This document shows positions 1-10,258 of a stretch of DNA of 64,000 nt, in pieces. The notes beneath the pieces are model-generated. The model was not told where the DNA came from and searched no databases. It saw only the letters and a list, made by a program, of their open reading frames with translations. Position 1 is the stretch's first letter. Every line of letters starts with the position of its first letter. Both the position numbers and the translations under genes were made by a program. Source of the DNA: Panaeolus papilionaceus (lineage: Eukaryota; Basidiomycota; Agaricomycetes; Agaricales); assembly GCA_015501605.1 (NCBI GenBank), contig JADNRZ010000005.1, forward strand, positions 558,001 to 622,000, in the 5' to 3' direction.

Positions 1-168
1 GTAAATAGAATTTGCTGAGGCGAGATAGAGATACAAGTTGTCAGTCGACCATGCTGTTGCGGTAGGTGCCTCTGGTGGTTGAACAGTCTGCGGTAGTGAT
101 GGTGGTGGTTTCTTGAGAGTTGCAGGATCTGTTATACAGAGAGAATCGAGTGTTGTCGCGGCGAACAT
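1..168 (-). CDS. 5' end of a possible WD40-like protein (partial)
   Basis: An uninterrupted frame of 56 codons starts at an ATG at 168-166 on the minus strand and runs off the left edge of the window. It begins MFAATTLDSL, passes through a Pro-rich stretch (residues about 19-38), and ends in a Trp-Ser-Thr-Asp then Leu-Ala-Ser-Ala-Asn pattern. That ending looks like the first strands of a beta-propeller (WD40) repeat. This resemblance is inference from a short segment, and the family call is tentative. Codon choice and the upstream pair of CACGTG boxes (234-261) support it being the start of a real gene. The rest lies outside the window. Confidence 0.45.
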   Translation of the reverse strand, partial: MFAATTLDSLCITDPATLKKPPPSLPQTVQPPEAPTATAWSTDNLYLYLASANSIY

Positions 169-756
169 GGTTTTAAGCTACAAAGTCGATTCAAAACTTC
201 AGATTCAGAACGGCGTCAACAAAGGATTTAAATCACGTGGACGCGTTTTTTTAGGCACGTGTGATACATTGACACTGACGTTGACGACTCCAGTCCTTTC
301 AAGTTATCTTTCTGCCAGTGGCATCTTTCTACTGGATTACTGCTTCTCATTCTCAATCTGGTGTAGGAGAAGCAGCATACACAAATTAATTGCTAGTGAC
401 AGAAGTTGATAGTCTAGGCTAGACCCAGTCAATGACTTTGAAACGGATGTCGGTCGTTCGATGGGTTAGCCTCCAGATGCAATACGTAGTAACCATTAAA
501 ATGACTATTTTCTGTTCTTCATTCGCTAATCATTTCTCGCTAGTATCCAATATAATCATAATTTATATTCAACTCGTCGCTTATAAGTTACAGGTAAGAG
601 TTCGTAAATCACATAACACACGATTTACTGCCTCAAAAGGCAATGATAAATGAAAGACTGCAGCTTCCAGCCTTGATTAAGGCACCGCGGTATTTATATT
701 TCCTTCGAGAGCAGCAAAAATTCCGACATGCGTACAATTAAATGTTACATCTCGTT
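169..756. other. intergenic: promoter of the left-edge gene and 3' flank of the F-box gene
   Basis: Apart from the paired CACGTG boxes, I see only AT-rich sequence and short chance frames here. No convincing gene. Confidence 0.5.
234..261. promoter_or_regulatory. pair of CACGTG boxes
   Basis: Two CACGTG palindromes lie at 234-239 and 256-261, 22 bp apart start to start and about 65-95 bp upstream of the ATG at 168. CACGTG is the core site of fungal bHLH factors such as Cbf1 and Pho4. Which factor binds here is unknown. The same two-box arrangement recurs at 14352-14378. Confidence 0.4.
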
Positions 757-2345
757 CTACCTAAGACCTAGGAAAGAAACAAGTATGTCGTCTACTGACC
801 ATTTCATTTCTACATTACCCAGAGCTCTTAGGCGGCCAAATGTAGCATCGAATAGCTCTGTTGTGGAATTTCTCATCTTCTCATTATCAAATGGAGCAGG
901 GAGCTCAGGAGACGCGACGTAAGTGACCCAAATTACCAGTTGAAAATGTCGCAAGGCAGGATATTTTCCCGAAGCCAAAACTCGATCCATCTTTTCCCAG
1001 AGACTGACAGTGCGTTGGGATGGTACGAGAAAATCTTCTTTGGTAGTCCATATGTCAAAGTGCAGCTCGAGGGTTAGTGTGTCAAGTGTAATGCACGATG
1101 GGCCATCGAGCAGCTGGATCACTTTTGCGAGACCTGGATCGAAATTGGGATTGTAATTGGCGCTGAACACAGAAGGGGAGATGGATAAGGTCAGATTGTG
1201 CAGAACCGGCAGCGTCGATAAGTCGACCATAGGCCTGTAGAAAGTCCCGTCCTCCATACGATGCTCTAAGGGTATACCTACAGCCAAGTCTTAGCCTAAC
1301 TTAATTCGGGGACACTAAGAGGATTCTACTACTTACAGGAATATTTGATCCCTAAATTCCTCAGGGAGCCATATATTAACTTTAGGAGTTTATTCATCGC
1401 AGAAAGGTGATCTATGCGCTGGTAAGGGAACATCAGGCCGGTGATCGTCATTTCAGCCTGACTCGATTCCCAGTTCAGCTCCTTTGCACTGAAATCAAAT
1501 CCGTGATCGGTGCGGAGGAAGTTGAATCGAGGGGGAGGCAGAGACAGTGCCTCAGTCTCAACGTCGGTTCCATAGATTGCACCGGCTTCTGATTCTGGCC
1601 AGTCATAGATTGAATCATGTTCACGATGACAAGATGAGGTGACACAAAGACTCTCAATAGACAATCCATTGAAGATCGAAGGTGGAAGGTGACAGATATT
1701 GGCGAATGAAAGTGTGTCCAGTTGATTTGCTCGAATGAGGCGGTTAACGGCTTGTCGAAATTCCAATGAAAATCTGACCCATGGCGTGCATCGATCTGCA
1801 AAGAAAACGGGGCCTGGGAGATGGAAGCCTCGGATGTGGGCGCCATTCCCGGTGAAGGAATCGAGGAGGGTGATGAATTTTAGACTTTGATATAATTCCT
1901 TTAAAACGAACTCATCCTCTGGGCTCACGTGCCAGTCACCAAGCTCAGCATAGTCCACTTTAATGGCCAAGTAGCGTATACAATCGAACACTCGTGGGGT
2001 AAGATCGTTATTGGCCTTATCGATACTGGTGCGAATGAGGTTGAGAAAGCAGGAAACGCGGCGATCCATGTCACTAATGTCGATTCTTTCTAATACCACA
2101 ATGTTGTGATAAAGGATAGGAACCGCCGATGCGCGGCAAGTGCGTGAGGTGAGGCATAGATTGGACAACGCCTGCTTCGAATCGGAATTGTGATAAAGTG
2201 GTGACCATATCTTGGAGATGGAATCCCACAAAATGCTGTCTGGACGTGCGATAGGCCTTGCAAGTTGCTTTATGATCAAATCTAGCAGTTCAGGAGGGAT
2301 GAACATGGTATGATGGTCGTTTCGAAGGAGACCCGTTCGGTACAT
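757..2345 (-). CDS. F-box-like / LRR-type protein
   Basis: Two exons (2345-1337 and 1277-757) are joined by a 59-nt intron with a GTAAGT donor, giving about 509 residues. The N-terminus carries the degenerate F-box seen in Agaricomycete families: Pro-Pro-Glu-Leu-Leu-Asp-Leu-Ile-Ile about 15 residues in, then a Leu-Cys-Leu-Thr-Ser-Arg-Thr-Cys-Arg segment and an Ile-Leu-Tyr-His motif. The rest is irregular, leucine-rich and repeat-like. Such proteins are presumed SCF ubiquitin-ligase substrate adaptors, but the substrate is unknown. The frame is open upstream to 2360 only through a non-ATG codon just after a TGA. I therefore start at the ATG at 2345; a second ATG at about 2303, just before the F-box, is also possible. 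Confidence 0.8.
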
Positions 2346-2806
2346 CGTTCGAATCGACAATCATTCATCACACCGAATGACCTCCCCTAGAGAACAATAC
2401 CCACGCAAATATATAGAATCAGACACGAACGATACAAGGCGATACACGACAACCAAAGAGTGTTGGTGGAAAGAAAAACATAAGTTAGAGAACCCATTGG
2501 TCAAATAACAACGCAAACGCAAGCCTTACTTAGAACATACTAATACTGTCCAAAACATTATCATGTACAAAAATTGTAAATATCAATACTATTACCAAAA
2601 AGATGGGAGAGGGATGTTGAGCGTTGAACGTTGAATATGAAATATAAATGTAGTAATGCAAATGTGGAAGCGCATAAGTGGGAGTTTGTAAGCTAAGCAA
2701 CACACTCGAGTCCTCTGTATATATCTACGGACTCAGTGCGATGTGAAAGAGGACAAGAAAGTAAAATGAACAGCTCTCAGTTGAGAGGGAGGTAAGGAAC
2801 ATCTGC
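2346..2806. other. intergenic between the F-box-like and MFS genes
   Basis: This stretch holds the promoter of the F-box-like gene and the 3' flank of the MFS gene, both on the minus strand. It is AT-rich and I see no further gene. Confidence 0.5.
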
Positions 2807-5800
2807 TCATCGAATAAGCAAACTCTGGAAAATCGTCAAGGTGCAGACACCTGCACAGATAAGGAAGCCCATATAGTACCCCGAAGGTCCATCCTGCACG
2901 CTCATGGACCACAGCTAAAGATTGCAGAGACGATGTCAGTGAAACATATCAAGGTTTCGACGACAAACTGACATACATAGGCTCCTATCACTGGTCCAAC
3001 GCAGCGTGCAAGACTGACAATACTTTGGGCTATGCCGTTCGCGTAGCCTACAGCATTGGGAGGTGTCACTGGAAAAATAACAGGAAATATTGATTAATTC
3101 AAATTTTAGGATCTGAAAGGACGGAGACGGACTGTAGTTCAACAAAACAGAGATGGATGTATAGCCAAAGGTGGAGCCACAGTATCGTACAGCACTGGTA
3201 TTGAGAAAAGATGTCAATAAATAACAAGCAAGGTTGTTGTTCAGATGTGACCTACGTGCTAAGAGAAAGCGCTGCGAACCGCCATTGAATGATCATTAGT
3301 CACGGTTAATTTGCATAGTCACAACAAGGCTTACCGGCCATGAGGAAAAGGTTAGACTCGCTAGAATCACGACTCGCAAAAGGTCGATAAAGGATAACAG
3401 TGAGATATGCTGGAATGAACAAAAAGGAGCCAATGCGGAACATGGATAGATGGGAGAAGCGACCGCGGGGTGGACCGATATTCCTGCATAAACGAAAAGT
3501 TGAGTTGCTAGTTGAATAACAAAATAAAAAACCATACGGATAGAGATAAAACTGATAAGCGATTTGTGCTAAGCACATTAGAGCGACTATAGTCCCAATG
3601 TCAGAAATACGATCCCAGTTATTGAGTGGAATTCACTTGGTACGCACTGAGTTGGGCAAAATGACCAGCATTTAGGTTCAAGCCCCCGGAATCGTAGTCA
3701 CTTGAGACAGCAAAGATTAGGAATCACACTCATGAGGAACCTGAAGTACTCACGAAACGAGATAAGACATAAATACTTGATCGTGGGTGGTGGTATGCAG
3801 AGCCATGAATCCGTATTGGATGATGACAATGACAGGAAGTTGTGACCATATCGAAGGAGGCTTCTCGCTCAGCGCTTCAACGTCTCCTTGAGCGCTGAGT
3901 ATAGAAGGGGGCCTTGATTCGTGAATGGGAGATAGTGGGTTATCCCTCTCTAAAGCAGCATCCTGAGCATCAAGAACAGCGGTTGGTGTTTTGACACCTG
4001 GATGGGAAAAGATGGTGGGCATATTGGATGACAAACGACGTGGAGAACCGGGCGAAAGTGGGGAGGAGAAAGATGGCCTATGGCTGTTGGGGGATGAGAA
4101 TCTGTGTGAAGACGGAGCAAATGATGGATGTAGCGAGTTAGAGGCACTTGGACGGTGACTACGAGATGGACGGAGTGTGGAGGCATCAGTGACTCGTGCA
4201 TTTGCATCAGATGATGAACCTGGTTGGGTATCATCCCCTCCTTGATCCTCTATATCGGAGTCGGATTCGAATGGATCCTCATTGTCCACGTTCATCGCTG
4301 CCGCGACCCAAAGATCAGCGATGTTATTGACGGCGTTTTCATTGGCCAGGAGGAGACGCTGCGCGAAGTTCAAGTCAGAACTTCCAGACGGTGCTCTTCC
4401 GGTCACATCATGGTTACTGCTTCTGCGTCTTCTTAGAGAGCTACCCATGCTGCCTCTTCTCGCAGTGATGGTACCGCTGCTATTCAAACGGCTACGATAA
4501 CCTCCACCGTAGCCATAAGCTGAGCCATTGACCTTACTCGTCCGAGAGAAGGCGCGCGGTCGATCAGGGTTGCTGGACATGGGCACAGGAGGTTGTAAAG
4601 TGGGAGGTGTTGTCTCGGATTGTCTTCTTGATAGAAAATCTGAGAATCGTCTGGTAATCTTCGCAGGGATGGCCGAGATTCCCTGTGGTTCCTCGTCCTC
4701 GAATACAGACTCTGATACGTTGTCCTCTTCTGGGATGGTTGGGTGGCGTAATTTTTCTGGAAGCAGACGGATTGCGCCCTCCCTGGGACCACCATCGCGC
4801 CCAAGGAAACACGCCAGGATTGCACCTGATAAGTGTAAGAATAGCGCAGAGAATTAAGAATAGCCTCTTACCGGTCAACGTAATGAAGGCCGCGATACCA
4901 CAAGGTAACAGATAAGGGAATTCAACGAAAATAGGGATGTTTCCAAAAATATCGGGCCACTTCACGGCTGGTCTTTCAACTGAATACGATAAATGGCTTC
5001 AGAAAGGGATGATATACCAGAATATGGTGTGCTTACATGACCCTCCGACGATAGCTCCAGCAACACCTCCCATTCCCCAACAAAAGCTATGTGGGTGTTA
5101 GCCGGAGTATTTTGTAACTGGCAGGAACGACCTACCCTAGGATAGCGTATGCCCGACCTTCATTACTGGGATCCGTGATGAAAGCTACTGTGCCTCTGGC
5201 AACGCCCACAGCGCCGGCGAAAACTCCTTGGAGCAGGCGGATACAAATGGCTTGTTGCAGAGAGGTCGCAGTTCCAAAAACGAGACAAGTGACGGCGGAA
5301 CCCAAGAGTGAAACAATCAGAACTACGCGTGTACCATGCTTCGCCGCAATTGTGGCCTGCAATGTATTAGCAGAATGTCCCAGTATATTGACAAAATGAA
5401 CATACCCATAATAATGATGTGAGGAATTGTGTCAAGAAGAAAGTCGCGACTAAAATAATTGGTCAAGAGATGATATGGACTGAAGATGTGAGTGACTTTA
5501 CCAAGAATACCCATCCAAAATGCTGCTTCTGCTTCGTCATTAAATTCACCAAAGCCTACAGAGCCAAGAGGTTAGAATTGGACTGACGATTAGGGGTATG
5601 GATGAATTACCTTTGACCATGAACAAAAGAAATGGGGTAGAAACATTTGCACACAAAAATTCTCCTAACATAGTCTAAGAAATAATTTAGTTTATGCCGC
5701 TCAATATGATAACAAAGTGAACATACGATTGATAACACAATCATGGACAGGATAGGCAAAGGTGTGGTATAGGCCTCTCCCGTTGCTTGCATTGTAGGAA

Positions 5801-6029
5801 TAGGAGGTCTCTCCCTACTTGGAGCACTCAAAGGCGGTTCAAGTTCAACATTCTGTGGTGAGCTCGGTCGGCCCCGACGGAGACCACTGAAGGAGATTCT
5901 GCCCAATATCCGACGAGCAGCGGAAGACTCTTGACCAGGTGGTGTTGTTGTTTCATCGTCCGCACCATTTTCTGCTATACCAAAGGATCTAACTGGCATT
6001 GAAGGTCTCCTAGAATTAGCAGAGCTCAT
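2807..6029 (-). CDS. MFS transporter with long cytosolic loop
   Basis: About a dozen short exons encode a major facilitator superfamily carrier. The first exon has a Ser/Pro/Arg-rich cytosolic head (starting MSSANSRRPS) and leads into helix 1. The exon at about 5142-5357 has the MFS loop-2 pattern (Lys-His-Gly-Thr-Arg-Val-Val-Leu), followed by Arg-Leu-Leu-Gln-Gly and Ala-Arg-Gly-Thr-Val, as in the ZIFL/Tpo-like drug:H+ antiporter group. A very long hydrophilic Ser/Arg/Pro-rich insert (about 4730 down to 3850, near 300 residues) separates the two six-helix halves. The last exons (about 3670-2807) encode helices 7-12 and end Ser-Leu-Leu-Ile-Arg. It should sit in the plasma or vacuolar membrane. 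The substrate cannot be inferred. It shares a promoter region with SDH5, head to head. Confidence 0.85.
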
Positions 6030-6491
6030 GGTTCATTGGGAGGAGACCTCGATGGCTCCAAAGGTCGTAATGGTTGTTGGAGTCCGAGTTAACAGTGTTC
6101 TGCGCTTTATGACTGCTGTGAGTGTCAATTAAGGAAACTTGTTTGGTCATTTCCTTGATGCCAAACAAACGCGAGTCAATTTCGCGATGGCGCGTCGGTC
6201 TTGGATTCTCAACATGAACTCCAGCTTATCACCACTTCTCTGAGCAAGATACGCCTCGAATCGATTTAAAAATCGGTTGGACCACCTCTAAAGTCTCTAT
6301 ACTGGCGATACATTTATTTTTGTGCTTCGAAGGCTCTCACGTGATTCCAGCCCAGAAGCCTAACGCCGATTGACGGACACTGACAGATTTCGCTCTCTAC
6401 CCTCCACCTTCCATCCTGCTCGTCTTGTTACCTGGGGAAAAATCATTAGATTTCCTGTTTAAACGTCCTGAAAGGCAGGCTTACAACCACA
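6030..6491. promoter_or_regulatory. divergent promoter region MFS / SDH5
   Basis: These 462 bp separate two start codons that face away from each other. They contain one CACGTG box at 6338-6343 and pyrimidine-rich leader sequence before the SDH5 ATG. No other motif is clear. Confidence 0.5.
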
Positions 6492-7031
6492 ATGCTCCGA
6501 CAAACCCGTGCAGTTGCAACCTTCCTTCGACGACCACAGATCTTGCAAAGGGCATTGCATGCTTCAAAACCAAGACAAGCAGACCCTTGGCCCCTTGCAC
6601 ATACTCCGGAACATATCGCGTCCACAGCTGCGAAATCAACCGCGCATGTTCCACCATCACGTCTGCCTCGTCCAAATGAATCTGCCGAAACTCTCCGTGC
6701 AAGACTAGTTTATCAGTCTAGAAAGCGGGGTACATTGGAGACAGATCTTTTACTCAGTACATTTGCCAGAGACTTCCTCGCGGAAATGTCAGTAGCTGAG
6801 ATGGAAGAGTATGATAGAGTGAGCACGACCCTTCTGAATCATATATTCAAAGGACAAGAAAAGCTGATTTGGCTGAGCTAGCTTTTGGATGAAGCAGACT
6901 GGGATATTTACTACTGGGCGACAGAAAAGAGGACGCCACCAGAGCGTTGGACATCATCGCCCATCCTCGAGAAACTCAGGATTCATGCCCGGAATGAAGG
7001 CAAGGTAGTCAGAAGCATGCCCTCTTTGTAG
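6492..7031 (+). CDS. SDH5: succinate dehydrogenase assembly factor 2 (SDHAF2/Sdh5)
   Basis: Exons 6492-6818 and 6882-7031 flank a 63-nt GTGAGC..TAG intron and give 158 residues, the usual size. The N-terminus ([15 protein letters not shown]) is Arg-rich without acidic residues, as in mitochondrial presequences. The family signature is clear: [12 protein letters not shown], then, across the splice junction, [15 protein letters not shown]. The frame ends with the typical Met-Pro-x-Leu. Sdh5 family proteins in the mitochondrial matrix promote covalent flavinylation of the succinate dehydrogenase flavoprotein. Reading through the intron gives a false stop after Trp-Leu-Ser, so the splice is required to reach the conserved DWDIYYW segment. 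Confidence 0.93.
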
Positions 7032-8460
7032 CCATTCAAGTTGATAAAATTACCGCGATCTCTCAAAAGCAATATAAACACGACTGAAATATTTATAAAA
7101 CACCTTCAACAGTCGCGGCTCTCCTGGTACGTCTGTTATTTATAGAGCATATGATCAGCACTGTTGTTTTTGCCGAAGCCAGATTATTGATGCAATCTCT
7201 ATAGCTCGTTGCCTACTCATTAGTGTCTGATAAGCTGGTTTGCATGCGACTGCCAACCATTATTAAGCCTCAAGTAGTAGTGGTAAGCCAGGTTTGGTTG
7301 TGCTCTATCAAGCGGACATGCATCATACGCCTTGGTGTCGTTGAAGTTAGCCTTTATGGTTGCCGACTGAAAAGCCTTTCCAGCATCGGCCAGTATCGCA
7401 CTTTTTGGGGAACTCCATTCGTGGTACTTTGCCTACGACAAATACACCCTGCTTCAAAAACCATGCTACTTATTTGTGTTTAACTTTCATTGCCTTGATG
7501 GTTGATATGAAGACTAGTCATTGACGACGACGCGTCCAATTTCTTGAAGAACATGCTTACTCTCGGTTGTGATTAGCAATGCTCCTTGACGCATTCTCAT
7601 CTCCTTTTCGTCCCAAAGAGTGATTCAGCAGCCAAATGGTTGTCGCATTGGCATTTTCATCGGAAGAACTGGCAAGTTATAAAGGCCCGATTTGGTCTCT
7701 GCTAACCAACATACACATTCCCAATCAACTTGCAGAGCCTTTACTCAAACATAATGTCTTGATATCCACCTTTACAAATGCTGCAATCTCGATTGAAACG
7801 ACGTTCGCGCTCTTCAAAGACTGGTTCCTGATGACGTTGAGGGCTGATGATCGCGGCGCATGAAGGTTGTTTTCTTTTCGCATTGGTCATGCCGTAGCTT
7901 ACACTGACAGCCACCTCTTTGTGTACGTTATGGGTTCAATTAACTGGTGACAAGTCATTGACAAGTTATGATAATTCCTCCTTTGTCATGGATACGCAGC
8001 CACTGATTTGCAACCAGAAAGAATTTGGGGAAAATACGACTCAATTATAATGCATTGCAATTTCAAATTCATGCGCACCCAGCTATCTTTCGATACACTC
8101 CTAGACCACCATAGTGGGGCCTTGTCATTGGTGTTCGGTGACAGCTACTGGCTACCATTCAGTGCTTACATACTCTCCGCCACTGAGCTGGCCGCTGTGT
8201 CGAGACTACCATTCACGGTGCACTTGTGACTTGACCTTGTGTCTACCGAACATCCCACGCCCCCGGGACCCTTGGGCCTTGGTACATATTAGGCTCGGGA
8301 GAAGGCAGGGACAAGGTAAGGTTTTTGAATTGCACTTGACATACATAACTTGGTCAGCCCTCACAAACCATTTCTTCCATTCCCCCACCTATTGCCACTG
8401 GCCCAACACTGCAGCGATTGAGCAGATGCACCTAGCTTGAAGTGCGGCACTTCCGGTTCG
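7032..8460. other. intergenic with one weak ORF
   Basis: Between SDH5 and the DUF6533 gene I find only the weak frame at 7636-7863 and other short frames without splice support. The last 100 bp should hold the DUF6533 promoter. Confidence 0.45.
7636..7863 (+). CDS. hypothetical protein, 75 residues (weak)
   Basis: A single-exon ATG-to-TGA frame lies here. The predicted protein is mixed hydrophobic (starting MVVALAFSSEELASYKG) with no recognisable domain and no clear membrane helix. Its codon composition is plausible, but I see no promoter or intron evidence, and a frame of this length can arise by chance. It may equally be a remnant or part of an untranslated region. Confidence 0.2.
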   Translation: MVVALAFSSEELASYKGPIWSLLTNIHIPNQLAEPLLKHNVLISTFTNAAISIETTFALFKDWFLMTLRADDRGA

Positions 8461-10058
8461 ATGTCATTATCACTTCCAGACAGAGTCGAGAACTTATATG
8501 AAGCGCGACACTTTATTGCGGTGAGTCAGTAATTGATGTTCGAACCATCAACAAGGTACTAACCTTGATTCTCGCAGAACGTAGACGGTATGCACTGATG
8601 CCATGGATGAGTCTTATGAGACGGATTGCTGATATTGAGCTTGAAGTGGCCGCATGTTCACTGTTTTTCTGGGACTATCTCATCACCCTGCACCTCGAAG
8701 TAGACCTGGTCTGGAAGTCAGGGAACTCCTATCTTAAATATTTCTACATTTTCCAACGTTATTTGCCATTTATTGATTCCATAATCTTGCGTCTTCACAG
8801 TAAGCAAATTTCATACCCGATCAAGGTCAACATTGAACAAATTCTTGGTTGTAGATTCGCTTACCAAGGGCATTAGCACCAACGAATGCCGAGTTACAGT
8901 TGTAATCCAGTGGCGTGAGTTCCATCGCCTCCATAGTATTCCAGATTTGTCTTTTTGACGGTAACCTGCAGTTTTGATGTTGTTTGGAATATTGGCGGCC
9001 GAAAGTCAGTGCGCCTTCCAGCTTATTGTATCGTTTGGTACTGATATAACTCACAATAGTCATTCTAACTATACGCGTTTGGACAGTTTGGGACAGAAAA
9101 CCAAACCTAGGTTATGCTTTGGTGGTTCTCTATATTGTGTTTTGGGGAATGGGCTCTGGGATCGTTATCGTCTTTGTACGTGATCTGAAATGTAAGCACA
9201 GTAGCCCCGTGTTTTATCCTTGTCTCAAATTTGATTATTAGTCGAAGAAAACTTGCCTTTCCCCGGGTTCCAGGGATGCGTTATGTGGGGAACAAAATTG
9301 CCAATTTTTGTAGGATGGATAGTTATATTCTTCTGGAATGTTTGTGAGATTCGCAGTTCCCTGGGGCGCGATGAGTCAGTCTAACTGACGACTCCATTCA
9401 GTGCTAACCGTTATGATGGTAATTCCTGGAGTCGAACTTTGTGCGCAAAATAGTTGAATTTCGGTGATGCTGTTCCTCATGATGGTATTTAACAGATCGA
9501 TTGTCTGGAACTACCAATCTCTTCAAAGCAGTATATCGCGATGGTAACGTTGAAAATTATCACAGGTATATTGTCGTTCTAACTAACATGTGTCTACAGC
9601 CGTCATTTATTACATATATCTCTTAAGTGCGCATCCCCGTTCAATGTTCCGACAATTCCATCTAATCTGTCAATGCAGTATTATCCACTGTAAATATGGT
9701 TATCACCGTGGCTCTCCCTGTAAGCATTATCTCTCATTTTTTATTATCTGAGTCCCATATAATTCATTGATACACATTTCTTATTAGTTGGAATATCAGG
9801 ATCTGCTCATTTCGTGAGTCGTTCGCAAGTTGGATGGAAATATTCAACATGAACTCATTGTTCGTCCTAAGAATGACCAGATGTCTGCACTGCATCTTTA
9901 CCAGCCGAGCTTTACTTCATATCCGATCATTGGCTCGAAACACTCAACCTACACTCTCCATGATGACTGGACCGCTTGATATAGCACTGGCAGACATAAA
10001 ACTTATTGAAGTTGATAGTTGCCTGCAAAAAGAGGAGAGGGAGAAATCGACTGTGTAA
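8461..10058 (+). CDS. DUF6533-type seven-helix membrane protein
   Basis: About eleven short exons fit together. The start is MSLSLPDRVENLYEARHF. The second exon has the DUF6533 signature Phe-Trp-Asp-Tyr-Leu-Ile-Thr-Leu..Glu-Val-Asp-Leu-Val-Trp, then Gln-Arg-Tyr-Leu-Pro-Phe. Later exons give Ala-Glu-Ile-Ile-Leu-Thr-Ile-Arg-Val-Trp-Thr-Val-Trp, Leu-Phe-Lys-Ala-Val-Tyr-Arg-Asp and Thr-Val-Asn-Met-Val-Ile-Thr-Val-Ala-Leu-Pro. The C-terminus is Ser-Arg-Ala-Leu-Leu-His-Ile-Arg plus a hydrophilic tail. This is a large Agaricomycete family of unknown function, possibly receptor-like. Odd points: the first acceptor that stays in frame is a weak TTGAG near 8640, and the junction near 9417-9500 does not keep frame with the obvious sites. 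One site is misread or the gene carries a small lesion there. Confidence 0.75.
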
Positions 10059-10258
10059 ATTTATTCTACTATTACAATGTAAATATGGAAGATGTACCAA
10101 TACCTTGAATTCTCTTTAATTTGTCACTCTTTCAACATTATTTCTGTCGCAAACGCAAGTGTGCGCCCTGCACCTGAAGATCATCTTATCTTATCTAACC
10201 GAACTCTTGCATTTGATAGCCAAAAGCAATTGATGTTAATGTGGCTGTGCAGAAAAAG

